A stretch of DNA of 64,000 nucleotides from Phytohabitans aurantiacus (GTDB lineage: Bacteria; Actinomycetota; Actinomycetes; Mycobacteriales; Micromonosporaceae). Within the stretch, counting starts at the first letter, position 1, and every line of letters starts with the position of its first letter. The notes below the pieces were generated by a model. The model saw nothing but the letters and a program-made list of their open reading frames with translations. It searched no databases and was not told the DNA's origin. Shown one piece after another: positions 52,972-61,407 of this stretch. Made by a program: the position numbers and the translations under genes. Location of the stretch: assembly GCF_027923225.1 (NCBI RefSeq), contig NZ_BSDI01000005.1:97031-161030 (forward strand), written 5' to 3'.

Positions 52972-54021
52972 TCACGGCGTACCGCCCGCGAAGTCGAGCA
53001 GCACCTTGCACGACCGGGTCGGATCGCCCGCCAGCGGGAACGCGTCACCGAGCGCGTCCAGCGGCACGACCTGGGTGATGACGGGGTCGACGGCGAGCCG
53101 GCCGTCGGACAGGGCGGCCAGCACGTCGCCGGGTTCCCGGTCGAACCGGAACGACCCGACGACCCGCAGCTCGCGCGTGACGATCAGGTTGGCGGCGATC
53201 GGGCTGTCACCGGGCGGCAGCAGGCCGAGGCCGACCACCAGGCCGCCGCGGTCGACCGCGCGCAGGCAGGTGTTGAACCCGGCCGGGCTGCCGGACGACT
53301 CGATGGCGGCGTCGGCGGTGAGGTCGTCGGTGCCGTCGCCGACCAGTACCGTGCGGGTCGCGCCGAGCGCGGCGGCCACCGCGAGCGGCTCCGGGTGGAC
53401 GTCGGTGACCACGATCTCGGCGGCGCCCGCCGCACGCAGCGCGGAGACGACCAGGCAGCCGATGGGGCCGGCGCCGGTGACCAGTACCCGGGAATCCCGC
53501 GCGTCGCCGAGCTGGCGGACGGCGTGCCATGCGACGGACGCCGGCTCGACGACCGCGGCCCGCCGCAGGTCGAGCCCGGCCGGCAGCGCGATCACCTGGT
53601 CTTCCCGGACGACGAGCACGTCGGCGAAGCCACCCTGTACGTGCGGGAACCGGGCGGCGCTGCCTAGGTAGCGGGCGTTGGGGCAGATGTTGGGGCGACC
53701 GCCGAGACACTGCCGGCAGGCGCCGCACGGTGTCGCGGGGTGCACGGTGACCGGCGCGCCGACCGTGACCGATTCGACGCCGTCACCGAGCGCGTGCACG
53801 GTGCCGGCCACCTCGTGCCCAAGCACGAGCGGCTCGCGCACCCGGAACTCCCCCACCGCGCCGTGCCGCCAGTAGTGCAGGTCGGAACCGCAGATGCCGC
53901 CGTAGCGGACCGCGATCGCGACCTCGCCGGGGCCGGGCGCGGGCACGTCGCGGTGCTCCAGCCGCAGGTCACCGGCGCCGTGTACGACGACCGCGCGCAT
54001 GGTCCCGTCAAGCACCGCCAT
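52972..54021 (-). CDS. idnD: Zinc-dependent L-idonate 5-dehydrogenase-like enzyme
   Basis: A 349-residue medium-chain dehydrogenase. Catalytic zinc region YGGICGSDLHYWRHG...VLGHEVAG and the structural-zinc loop CGACRQCLGGRPNIC; Rossmann fold VLVTGAGPIGCLVV. These blocks match IdnD-type L-idonate 5-dehydrogenases (oxidising L-idonate to 5-keto-D-gluconate) better than generic alcohol dehydrogenases. Next to a gluconate 5-dehydrogenase-type SDR, it fits the idonate pathway. The gene starts one base after the SDR stop. Confidence 0.85.
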   Translation of the reverse strand: MAVLDGTMRAVVVHGAGDLRLEHRDVPAPGPGEVAIAVRYGGICGSDLHYWRHGAVGEFRVREPLVLGHEVAGTVHALGDGVESVTVGAPVTVHPATPCGACRQCLGGRPNICPNARYLGSAARFPHVQGGFADVLVVREDQVIALPAGLDLRRAAVVEPASVAWHAVRQLGDARDSRVLVTGAGPIGCLVVSALRAAGAAEIVVTDVHPEPLAVAAALGATRTVLVGDGTDDLTADAAIESSGSPAGFNTCLRAVDRGGLVVGLGLLPPGDSPIAANLIVTRELRVVGSFRFDREPGDVLAALSDGRLAVDPVITQVVPLDALGDAFPLAGDPTRSCKVLLDFAGGTP

Positions 54022-54022
54022 C

Positions 54023-54898
54023 TCAGATCACCGCCGTGATGCCGCCGTCGACGGCGACGACCTGGCCGTTGACGAAGTCGGAGGCCGGCGCGGCCAGCCA
54101 GATCAGGGTGCCGACCAGGTCCTCCGGCGTGGCCCAGCGGCCGGCCGGGGTGCGCCCGCGGATCCACGCGTCGAACGCCGGGTCGTCGACCAGCGGCTGG
54201 GTCAGCTCGGTCACCACGTATCCGGGGGCGAGGCCGTTGGCGGTCACGCCGTGGCTCGCCCATTCGGCGCACATCGCCCTGGTCAGCATGGCGAGGGCGC
54301 CCTTGGACGCGGTGTACGCGGCGATGCCGGGACGGGCCAGCCAGGTCTGCACCGAGCACACATTAATGATCTTGCCGTGGCCGCGCGCGATCATGCCGGC
54401 GGCGACCGCGCGACCGACGAGGAACGCGCTGGTGACGTTGGTGTCCAGTACCCGCCGGAAGGTGTCGACGCCGACGTCGAGCATCGGCTCGCGGTGCTGC
54501 ACGCCGGTGTTGTTGACGAGGATGTCGACCGGTCCGAGCCGCTCGACGCCCTGCTGGACGGCGGCCGCGTCGGTGACGTCGAAGGCGGCGGCCCGCACCG
54601 TGGCGCCGGTGCGCTCGGCAAGGGCGCGCCGGGCGCGCTCCAGCGCCGCCTCATCGCGCCCGTTGAGCACCACCTCGGCGCCGGCCTCCGCGAGACCGGT
54701 CGCCAGCGCCGCGCCGATCCCCCGGCTGGATCCGGTGACCAACGCCCTGCGCCCCGTGAGGTCAAACAACTGCTGTGTCTCCTGGTTCGTTCGCTCCGCG
54801 GCGCCCGAAGGCGGCGCCTGGATCGGCCCGACCTGGCCGATCGAGTCGGTGGGCACGGGGGCCGCTCCAAGCGGCGCCGCGCCGCTCCACTCACTCAC
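54023..54898 (-). CDS. idnO: SDR, gluconate 5-dehydrogenase-like
   Basis: A short-chain dehydrogenase that in the idonate pathway reduces 5-keto-D-gluconate to D-gluconate. Motifs: VTGSSRGIGAALA, NNTGVQHR and the catalytic Ser with YTASK (Tyr/Lys). From GTG 54898 the protein is 291 residues; the first 37 (Ala/Pro-rich) precede the Rossmann core LFDLTGRRALVTG and are not family-conserved. The GTG overlaps the upstream stop (GTGA), which supports the long start, but a shorter start is possible. Confidence 0.82.
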   Translation of the reverse strand: MSEWSGAAPLGAAPVPTDSIGQVGPIQAPPSGAAERTNQETQQLFDLTGRRALVTGSSRGIGAALATGLAEAGAEVVLNGRDEAALERARRALAERTGATVRAAAFDVTDAAAVQQGVERLGPVDILVNNTGVQHREPMLDVGVDTFRRVLDTNVTSAFLVGRAVAAGMIARGHGKIINVCSVQTWLARPGIAAYTASKGALAMLTRAMCAEWASHGVTANGLAPGYVVTELTQPLVDDPAFDAWIRGRTPAGRWATPEDLVGTLIWLAAPASDFVNGQVVAVDGGITAVI

Positions 54899-55776
54899 GG
54901 GACCATCTCCTCGATGATGGTGATGACGGCGCTGTGGTCGATGTCGGGGTCGCGGGCGGCTAGGCGGTCGACGATCGCGCCGGCCGCATCGAGCACCGGC
55001 GTGCCGAGCGCCGCCTCGCCGGCCAGCCGGCGGATGATGCCCACGTCCTTGGCCAGCAGGCCGGCTTTGCCCCGCCCTTCGAAGTCGCCGCGCAGCATCC
55101 GCTCGCCCTGCAACTCCAGCACGCGCGAGGCGGCATAGCCGCCCAACAACGCGGCGCGGACGAGTGCCGGGTCGGCGCCGCTGCGCGCCGCGAGGGTGAG
55201 CGCTTCGGCGACGGCCACGAGGGTACTGGCGACGACGAGCTGGTTGCACGCCTTGGCAACCTGTCCCGAGCCGGGTGGACCACAGTGGACGACTGTGCCA
55301 AGGTGGGCGAGGATCGGCTCGGCCTCACGCAGGTCGGCTTCGACAGCACCGGCCATGATGGACAGTGTGCCCGCACTGGCACCCGTGGGACCGCCGGAGA
55401 CGGGCGCGTCGATCACGCGGTGGCCGCCGGCGCGCAGCCGCTCGTGCAGGGCGGCCGCCTCGGCAGGCGCGGTGGTGCTCAGGTCGACCAGCAGCAGCGA
55501 CCGCCCAGCCGGCAACCCGGCGACGAGCTGGGTGGCGACGGACGCCACCTCGACCCCGCTGGGCAGGCACGTCAACACCAACGCTGGGCCGGCGGCGGCC
55601 ACGGAGGCCGGCTCGCCGAGAACGACAAGGCCGGGAACAGCGGCCGCGGCGGCCTCACGCGTGGCCGGCGTGCGGGACGTGGCGACCACCGGGACGCCAG
55701 CCGCGGTAAGCCGCGCGGCGACCGCCCTGCCCATGACACCTAGCCCGACGAGGCCAACCCGACCGCTCATCGTCAC
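54895..55776 (-). CDS. Beta-hydroxyacid dehydrogenase (GarR/HIBADH family), copy 2
   Basis: A 293-residue NAD(P)-dependent dehydrogenase. Rossmann loop GLVGLGVMGRAVA, substrate motif DAPVSGGPTGASAGTL, and catalytic Lys in GQVAKACNQLV. The family includes tartronate semialdehyde reductase and 3-hydroxyisobutyrate dehydrogenase. The GTG overlaps the upstream paralogue by four bases and the gene overlaps the SDR by four. Two paralogues side by side suggest two steps or isomers in the same pathway. Confidence 0.88.
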   Translation of the reverse strand: MTMSGRVGLVGLGVMGRAVAARLTAAGVPVVATSRTPATREAAAAAVPGLVVLGEPASVAAAGPALVLTCLPSGVEVASVATQLVAGLPAGRSLLLVDLSTTAPAEAAALHERLRAGGHRVIDAPVSGGPTGASAGTLSIMAGAVEADLREAEPILAHLGTVVHCGPPGSGQVAKACNQLVVASTLVAVAEALTLAARSGADPALVRAALLGGYAASRVLELQGERMLRGDFEGRGKAGLLAKDVGIIRRLAGEAALGTPVLDAAGAIVDRLAARDPDIDHSAVITIIEEMVP

Positions 55777-56642
55777 GCCTCCGCACCGCCCGTGTAGTAC
55801 AGCATCAGCGCCGCGTTGTCCGAGGCGCCGTGGTCCCGCGCCACCAGCCAGCGGTGCAGCTCCGACACCGCCGTCGTCATGGGCAGCGGCACGTTACGGG
55901 TGCGGGCGAAGTCCCGGGCGATCTCCAGGTCCTTGACCATGTTGGCCACCCGGCCGGTCGGCGACAGGTCCACAGTGGCGAACTTGGTGAAGAACTCCTG
56001 CAGCAGCGCCGAATCCGCCCGCCCGCCGGTCAGCGCGGCCAGGATCTGCTCGGCGGGCAGCCCGGCCGCCCGCACCAGAGCGGCCGCCTCGGCCAGCGCC
56101 GCGAACCCGCAGCCGACGAGCACCTGGTTGACGAGCTTGCCGAGCTGCCCGGAGCCGACCGGCCCGAGGTGCGTGGTGCGCGAGGCGAGGATCCGCAGTA
56201 CCGGCAGCGCGCGGGCCACGTCTTCGTCGCTGCCGCCCAACATGAGGGTCAACTCGCCGCGCAGGGCACCGGGCGCGCCACCGGACAGCGGTGCGTCGAC
56301 CCACGCCGCGCCTTGGCGCTCGGCGCGCTCGGCGATGTCGCGGGTGCTGGCCGGATCGATGCTGGACATGTCGACGAAGAGGGTTCCTTTGGAGTCGCCC
56401 GAGAGCACGCCGTCCGGCCCGAAGACCGCACGCTCCACAATGGTCGCGCTGTTGAGGGAGAGCACCACCAGGCGACCGGCGAGGTCGGCCGGGCGGGCGG
56501 CGGGCACCGCCCCCTCGGCTTCGAGCTCGGCGACGGCCTCGGGTCGCACGTCGTACACGTGGGGCCGGTGCCCGGCGGCCAGCAGCCGCCGGGCGATGGC
56601 CGAGCCCATGACGCCGAGCCCGATGACCCCGACCTCGCTCAC
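55773..56642 (-). CDS. Beta-hydroxyacid dehydrogenase (GarR/HIBADH family), copy 1
   Basis: A 289-residue relative of the next gene: GVIGLGVMGSAIARR, DAPLSGGAPGALRGELT and catalytic Lys in GQLGKLVNQVL. Clearly divergent from copy 2 outside these motifs, so not a recent duplication. Both its GTG start and its stop overlap neighbouring genes by four bases, placing it firmly in the operon. Exact hydroxyacid unknown. Confidence 0.88.
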   Translation of the reverse strand: MSEVGVIGLGVMGSAIARRLLAAGHRPHVYDVRPEAVAELEAEGAVPAARPADLAGRLVVLSLNSATIVERAVFGPDGVLSGDSKGTLFVDMSSIDPASTRDIAERAERQGAAWVDAPLSGGAPGALRGELTLMLGGSDEDVARALPVLRILASRTTHLGPVGSGQLGKLVNQVLVGCGFAALAEAAALVRAAGLPAEQILAALTGGRADSALLQEFFTKFATVDLSPTGRVANMVKDLEIARDFARTRNVPLPMTTAVSELHRWLVARDHGASDNAALMLYYTGGAEA

Positions 56643-57814
56643 TGGCCGGACCAGATCTTCTTGTAGATGTCGCGGTACCCGGACGGCGGGTCGAAGACGT
56701 CGCCGGAGGGCACGTTCTGCTTGGTGATCAGCGCCGGCATCGGCACGAACCCGGACGGCTGCTGCCCGGCGATGGCCCGGTTCAGCTCGTCGACCAGTTG
56801 CCAGCCCTGCAGCGGCATCGGCTCGGCGACGGTGGCCGCCTGGTAGTCGACGGTGCGGATGCGCTGGAACTCGGCGGCGTCACCGTCACCGGCCGCGACC
56901 GCCCACGGTGGACCCGCGCCCGGCTTGCCGGCGTCGCGCAGCGCGCCCTTGGCACCACCGAAGTAGTTGCCGTTGATGCCGAGCAGGAAGGTGAGCCTGT
57001 CACCGTTCTGCTGGAGCAGCGACGAGATCAGGGCCGGCATACGGGAGTCCGCCTCGGCGATCGGCGCGTCCTCATAGGACAGTACCGAGCAGCCCGAGCA
57101 CAGCTTGACGTAGTCGCGCATCGCGTCGGCCTTGCGCACGGCGATCTGGTACTGGGAGTCGGTGAAGATGGCCACGCCCGCCTTGCCCTCGGACTGCGCG
57201 ACGGCGTACGCGGCGGCCAGCCACGACACCTGCAACGGGTCGGTGGTCACGTTGGTGAACAGCCCGGCGGAGGCGATCGGGCCGGACTCGGCGCCGGCGT
57301 GCCAGCCCACGACCGGGATCTTCAGGTCGGCGGCCTGCTTGATGGTGGCGGCCTGTTCGGTGGCGTCGAACCCGCCGAGGATGATGCCGGCCGGCTTGAG
57401 CGCGATCGCCTGGTTGAGCGCGTTGGTGCGGCCCTGGGCGCTGCCCTTGCCGTCGATGACGTTGACCTTCCAGCCGATCGCGGCGCCGGCCTCGGTGACC
57501 GCCTTGGCGACCGTGTTGACGCCGCCGTTGGTCAGGTCGGCCGCCACGTACGCGATCGTGGCGCCCTTCCTCTGCGCCGCCGGCCCCGTGTTGGGCGGGG
57601 TGAAGCCGGTCGAGCCCGACAGGCTGTCGGCGACCCGCTTCTTGGCGTCGGCGAGGACGTCCGTGATGCCCTCCGGCACGAGCGCCTGCGCGGCGGCCGA
57701 CGGTGACGAACCGGTCGAGGCGCTGCCGGACTGCTGTGCGGCGGTCTCGCTGGCGCATCCGGCGAAGGCGAGCATTATGGCGGCGGCGGTGGCTACCGCC
57801 CGGAAGGTTCTCAT
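56639..57814 (-). CDS. Sugar/sugar-acid ABC transporter substrate-binding lipoprotein
   Basis: A 391-residue type 1 binding lipoprotein with lipobox AFAGCA (Cys about 20). It has an extra N-terminal segment of about 60 residues before the first domain (ATIAYVAADLTNGGVNTV), longer than RbsB. Binding-cleft blocks: KPAGIILGGFDATEQA and VVGWHAGAESGP. ATG overlaps the permease stop by four bases. Likely ligand is a sugar lactone or acid given the neighbouring lactonase. Confidence 0.88.
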   Translation of the reverse strand: MRTFRAVATAAAIMLAFAGCASETAAQQSGSASTGSSPSAAAQALVPEGITDVLADAKKRVADSLSGSTGFTPPNTGPAAQRKGATIAYVAADLTNGGVNTVAKAVTEAGAAIGWKVNVIDGKGSAQGRTNALNQAIALKPAGIILGGFDATEQAATIKQAADLKIPVVGWHAGAESGPIASAGLFTNVTTDPLQVSWLAAAYAVAQSEGKAGVAIFTDSQYQIAVRKADAMRDYVKLCSGCSVLSYEDAPIAEADSRMPALISSLLQQNGDRLTFLLGINGNYFGGAKGALRDAGKPGAGPPWAVAAGDGDAAEFQRIRTVDYQAATVAEPMPLQGWQLVDELNRAIAGQQPSGFVPMPALITKQNVPSGDVFDPPSGYRDIYKKIWSGQ

Positions 57815-58890
57815 ACGGTGCTCCCAACGGTGGTTGACGGTGCGGGATCAGGCGTGGCGACCTGGTGCTTTTCCGCGCTGGCGAGCCGCTTGCGGCTGGC
57901 GAGGCTGGCGATGGTGATGGCGGCGACCAGGGTGAGCCCGTTGAACAGCGGGTCCAGGTAGAACCGGCCGGGCAGCAGCTGCTGGAGGCCGGAGATGCCG
58001 ATGGTGGTGATGACGACGCCGAGCACGGTGCCCCAGGCGTTGACCCGTCCGGGCCGGATCGTCGTCGAGCCGAGAAACGCCGCGGCGAGCGCCGGTAGCA
58101 GGAAGTCGGGACCGATGTTGGCCTGTGCGACGCCGCCCTGGCGGGCCGAGAGCAGGATGCCGCCGATCGCGCAGAGCACGCCGGAGGCGACCATCGAGCC
58201 GACCACGTACCGGCGGCGCCGGATGCCGGTCAGCTCGGCGGCCTTCGGGTTCGCGCCGACGGCGTACAGGTAACGGCCGACCGGCAGGAACTCCAGCACC
58301 GCCCACAGCGCGACAGCGAGCACGACGGCGATGACGAACGGGCCGGGAACCGGCCCGAGCGACCAGGTGGCGAGGGAGTCGAAGTTGGCCGCGCGCCGCC
58401 CATCGGTGTCGACGACCTGCCGGCCGCCGGTGTGCCAGTACGTGATCGCGAAGATGACCTGGCCGGTGGCGAGCGTGGCGATGAACGCGTCCACCTGAGC
58501 GAGCTCGACGAGGGCCGCGTTGACGAGGCCGACGACGGCGCCGCCGACCAGTACCAGCAGGATGACGAGCCGGTAGTCCAAACCGTTGAGCTGCCAGGAG
58601 AGCGCGAGCACCTGCCACAGTCCGAGCGCGTACCCGACCGACAGGTCGATCTTCCCGGCGACCATCGGCACCGTCACCGCGAGCGCGAGGATCAGCGGCA
58701 CCGCGTTGCCCGCGGTGAGCAGCTTGAAGTTGAGCAGCGTCGGAAACGTGTCCGGCTTCAGCGCCGCGAAGAGCCCGAACAGCGCCACCGTCAGCAACAC
58801 CATGCCATAGACGGTGAGCAGCCGCCGCGAGGCGGAGCCGCCCTTGCGCGGCTCCAGCGCGGTCGAGCGCACGGAGGTGTGCAGAGCCAT
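57811..58890 (-). CDS. Sugar ABC transporter permease (RbsC-like)
   Basis: A 359-residue permease with about ten helices. Landmarks: VTVPMVAGKIDLSVGYALGL, VDAFIATLATGQVIFAI and YAVGANPKAAELTGI. A Ser/Thr-rich charged C-terminal tail of 25 residues is an addition to the family. Fifteen bases after the ATPase gene. Confidence 0.93.
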   Translation of the reverse strand: MALHTSVRSTALEPRKGGSASRRLLTVYGMVLLTVALFGLFAALKPDTFPTLLNFKLLTAGNAVPLILALAVTVPMVAGKIDLSVGYALGLWQVLALSWQLNGLDYRLVILLVLVGGAVVGLVNAALVELAQVDAFIATLATGQVIFAITYWHTGGRQVVDTDGRRAANFDSLATWSLGPVPGPFVIAVVLAVALWAVLEFLPVGRYLYAVGANPKAAELTGIRRRRYVVGSMVASGVLCAIGGILLSARQGGVAQANIGPDFLLPALAAAFLGSTTIRPGRVNAWGTVLGVVITTIGISGLQQLLPGRFYLDPLFNGLTLVAAITIASLASRKRLASAEKHQVATPDPAPSTTVGSTV

Positions 58891-58905
58891 CTGTTCTCCT
58901 CGGGC

Positions 58906-60366
58906 TTAGAGGCCGGTCGCGGCGCTCATCAAGGCGGTCACGGTCAGGTCGGCGCCGGCCAGCTCGCGGCACACGCGGCCGCGGTGGAAGACCAGGGCCC
59001 GGTGGCAGATCGCGGCGACCTCTTCGAGGTCGGTGGAGACCACGAGCGCGGCGGTGCCGCGCTCGCCGGCCTGTCGCAGCAACGCGTAGATGTCGCTCTT
59101 CGCGCCGACGTCGACGCCCATCGTGGGTTCTTCCAGTACCGCTACCGCGCGCCCGACACCGAACCAGCGCGCCACGATCACCTTCTGCTGGTTGCCGCCC
59201 GAGAGCGTGTCGATCGGCCGCTCAGGATCGGCGGGCCGCACGTCGAACTCGCGCACCAGCCGCGCCGCCCGGATCCGCTCCGCGCGCGTGGTGCCGGGAG
59301 CCAGCAGCCGGCGCCCCCACACCGACGGGTTCATGAAGAGGTTCTCGCGCACCGACAGGCCGGCCGCGATGCCGTCGGTCTCCCGGTTCGAGGTCGCGAA
59401 CCCGACGCCCGCCTTCACCGCCATACCGGTGTGGCGGGGCGCGAACGGCGTACCGTCAAGGCTCATGGACCCGCCGCGGGCCGGAAGCACGCCCGCGACC
59501 GCGCGCCCGATCTCCTCCTGGCCGGCGCCACGGAGGCCGACGAGGCCGACCACCTCACCCGCGCGGACCTTCAGGTCCACCGGGCCGACGTCGCCGACGC
59601 GGACGCCGTCGAGCTCGAGCCGCACGCGGTCGCCGACCGCGCCGGGCGAGCCCGGCCGCGTCTCCCGGCCGACGATGAGCCGCACGAGGTCGCCGGGCGT
59701 GAACTCGGCGGTCGGCGCGGCGCCGACCACGCGGCCGTTGCGCATCACCACCACGTCGTCGGCGATCTGGAAGATCTCGTCGAGGCGGTGCGACACGTAG
59801 ATCATGCCCACGCCGGACTCCCGGAGCCGGCGCAGGACCGCGAAAAGGCGCTCCACGTCGGCGGCTGGCAGGCTCGCGGTGGGCTCATCGAGTACCAGCA
59901 GCCGCGCACCGCCGACCAGAGCGCGCGCGATGGCCAGCAGCGACCGTTCGGTGCGCGGCAGATCGAAGATCCGCGCGTCCGGGTCGATGCCGCCGCCGAC
60001 CAGCGCCAGGGTCTCCTCTGCCTGCCGGCGTACCGCGCGCCACGAGATCGGCCGGCGGCCCCCGGGAAAGCCGCTGACCAGCGCGATGTTCTCCGCGACC
60101 GTCATCCAGTCGACGAGGCCCAGGTCCTGGTGGATGAAGGAGATGCCCTCGGGCTTGTGGATCTCGCGCCCGTCGAGCAGGATCTGGCCCGCGTCGCGGT
60201 GGTACACGCCGGCGAGCATCTTGATGACCGTGGACTTGCCGGCGCCGTTCTCGCCGAGCAGCGCCACCACCCGCCCGGCCGGTACGTCGAACGAGACGTC
60301 GTCGACCGCCCGGTTGCCGTAGAAGGACTTGACCAGCCCCCGCACGGCCAGCAGCGGGGTGCTCAC
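58906..60366 (-). CDS. Sugar ABC transporter ATP-binding protein (duplicated)
   Basis: A 486-residue double ATPase of the RbsA type. First domain: Walker A GENGAGKST, Walker B LVLDEPTAS; its signature is altered to LPRTERSLLAIAR instead of LSGGxxQ. Second domain: degenerate P-loop (VGLRGAGQEE), intact LSGGNQQK and LEEPTMGVDVG, where Glu replaces the Walker B Asp. The altered signature and Walker B hint at asymmetric ATP sites. GTG at 60366 overlaps the lactonase stop by four bases. Confidence 0.92.
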   Translation of the reverse strand: MSTPLLAVRGLVKSFYGNRAVDDVSFDVPAGRVVALLGENGAGKSTVIKMLAGVYHRDAGQILLDGREIHKPEGISFIHQDLGLVDWMTVAENIALVSGFPGGRRPISWRAVRRQAEETLALVGGGIDPDARIFDLPRTERSLLAIARALVGGARLLVLDEPTASLPAADVERLFAVLRRLRESGVGMIYVSHRLDEIFQIADDVVVMRNGRVVGAAPTAEFTPGDLVRLIVGRETRPGSPGAVGDRVRLELDGVRVGDVGPVDLKVRAGEVVGLVGLRGAGQEEIGRAVAGVLPARGGSMSLDGTPFAPRHTGMAVKAGVGFATSNRETDGIAAGLSVRENLFMNPSVWGRRLLAPGTTRAERIRAARLVREFDVRPADPERPIDTLSGGNQQKVIVARWFGVGRAVAVLEEPTMGVDVGAKSDIYALLRQAGERGTAALVVSTDLEEVAAICHRALVFHRGRVCRELAGADLTVTALMSAATGL

Positions 60367-61253
60367 GCGGTCGCCCCGCGAGTGCGGGTGGGCAGCCGGT
60401 ACAGGCCGGTAGTGGCGGCGATGAACAGCGTGCTGCCGTCCGGCCCGCCGAAGCAGAGGTTGCCGACCACCTCGGGTACCGGGATCCGGCCCAGGTGGGT
60501 GCCGTCCGGCGCGTACACCTGCACCGAGTCGGCGCTCGACGTCCACACGTTGCCGAGCACGTCGACCTTGATGCCGTCCGCGAGGCCGGGATCGACCACG
60601 GCGAAGACCCGGCCGTTCTTGCACCGCCTGCCGTCGACGACGTCGTAGACCCGGATCCAGTGGTTGCCGCTGCCGTCCTTGCGAAGGGCGGCCGAGGTGT
60701 CGGTGACGTACAGCAACGACCCGTCCGGCGAGAACGCCAGCCCGTTGGGCTCCTCGATGTCCAGGACGACCGGAGTCAGTTCACCGGTGGCGGGGTCGAA
60801 CCGGAAGACGTAACAGTCGCGGTACTCCTGGGTGCCCGCGTACCCCTCCTGGGGCTGGACGATCCCGTACGGCGGATCGGTGAACCAGATCGCGCCGTCG
60901 GCGGCCACCACGACATCGTTGGGCGAGTTGAGCCGCACCCCGCCGTACCGGTCGACGAGCACCTCTCCGGCGGCGCCCGCGGGGCCGCGCTCGACCGCCC
61001 GCCGCCCGTGCGAACACGTCACCACCAGGCCGTTTACGTCGAGGCAGCGGCCATTGGTGAACTCCACAGCGGTACGGTCGACGGTCACGGCACCGGTGGC
61101 GGCGCTCCAGCGCAGGATGCGGTTGCCGGGAATGTCCGACCAGATGACGGCGTCTTCAGCGGGCAGCCAAAGCGGCCCTTCACTCCAGGTCGCGTCGCCG
61201 CCCAGCCGCTCGGGTCGCGCGGACGGGTCGACCACGTCGGCCAGCTTCACCAT
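60363..61253 (-). CDS. SMP-30/gluconolactonase-family lactonase
   Basis: A 296-residue six-bladed propeller lactonase. Metal-site residues: Glu in WSEGPLW, Asn in LNSPNDVVV, and Asp in GLADGIKVD; FTDPPYGI is also typical. It hydrolyses sugar lactones to aldonic acids. No signal peptide, so it acts in the cytosol. First gene of the operon; ATG follows GGGAGG, with the 24-bp operator 30 bases upstream. With the dehydrogenases it fits lactone to aldonate to keto-aldonate catabolism. Confidence 0.9.
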   Translation of the reverse strand: MVKLADVVDPSARPERLGGDATWSEGPLWLPAEDAVIWSDIPGNRILRWSAATGAVTVDRTAVEFTNGRCLDVNGLVVTCSHGRRAVERGPAGAAGEVLVDRYGGVRLNSPNDVVVAADGAIWFTDPPYGIVQPQEGYAGTQEYRDCYVFRFDPATGELTPVVLDIEEPNGLAFSPDGSLLYVTDTSAALRKDGSGNHWIRVYDVVDGRRCKNGRVFAVVDPGLADGIKVDVLGNVWTSSADSVQVYAPDGTHLGRIPVPEVVGNLCFGGPDGSTLFIAATTGLYRLPTRTRGATA

Positions 61254-61281
61254 GTGACCTCCCTAGGTGGTGCCACACAGT

Positions 61282-61305
61282 GAACGCTGTACCACAGGTG
61301 GAACG
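61282..61305. promoter_or_regulatory. Shared 24-bp operator, copy 2 (before the lactonase operon)
   Basis: GAACGCTGTACC at the left end and GGAACG at the right; the reverse complement matches the site at 52075-52098 at 19 of 24 positions. It lies between the lactonase operon and the divergent NADH dehydrogenase gene. Confidence 0.6.
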
Positions 61306-61407
61306 CAAGAGGGTCGGCGACATTTTCTTAACGTGTTGGAAACGCGACCCGCGTCACATGACCAGCACTTACTGTCACGTCTGGCGGTGCTGTCCCGTCC
61401 TCCAGGC

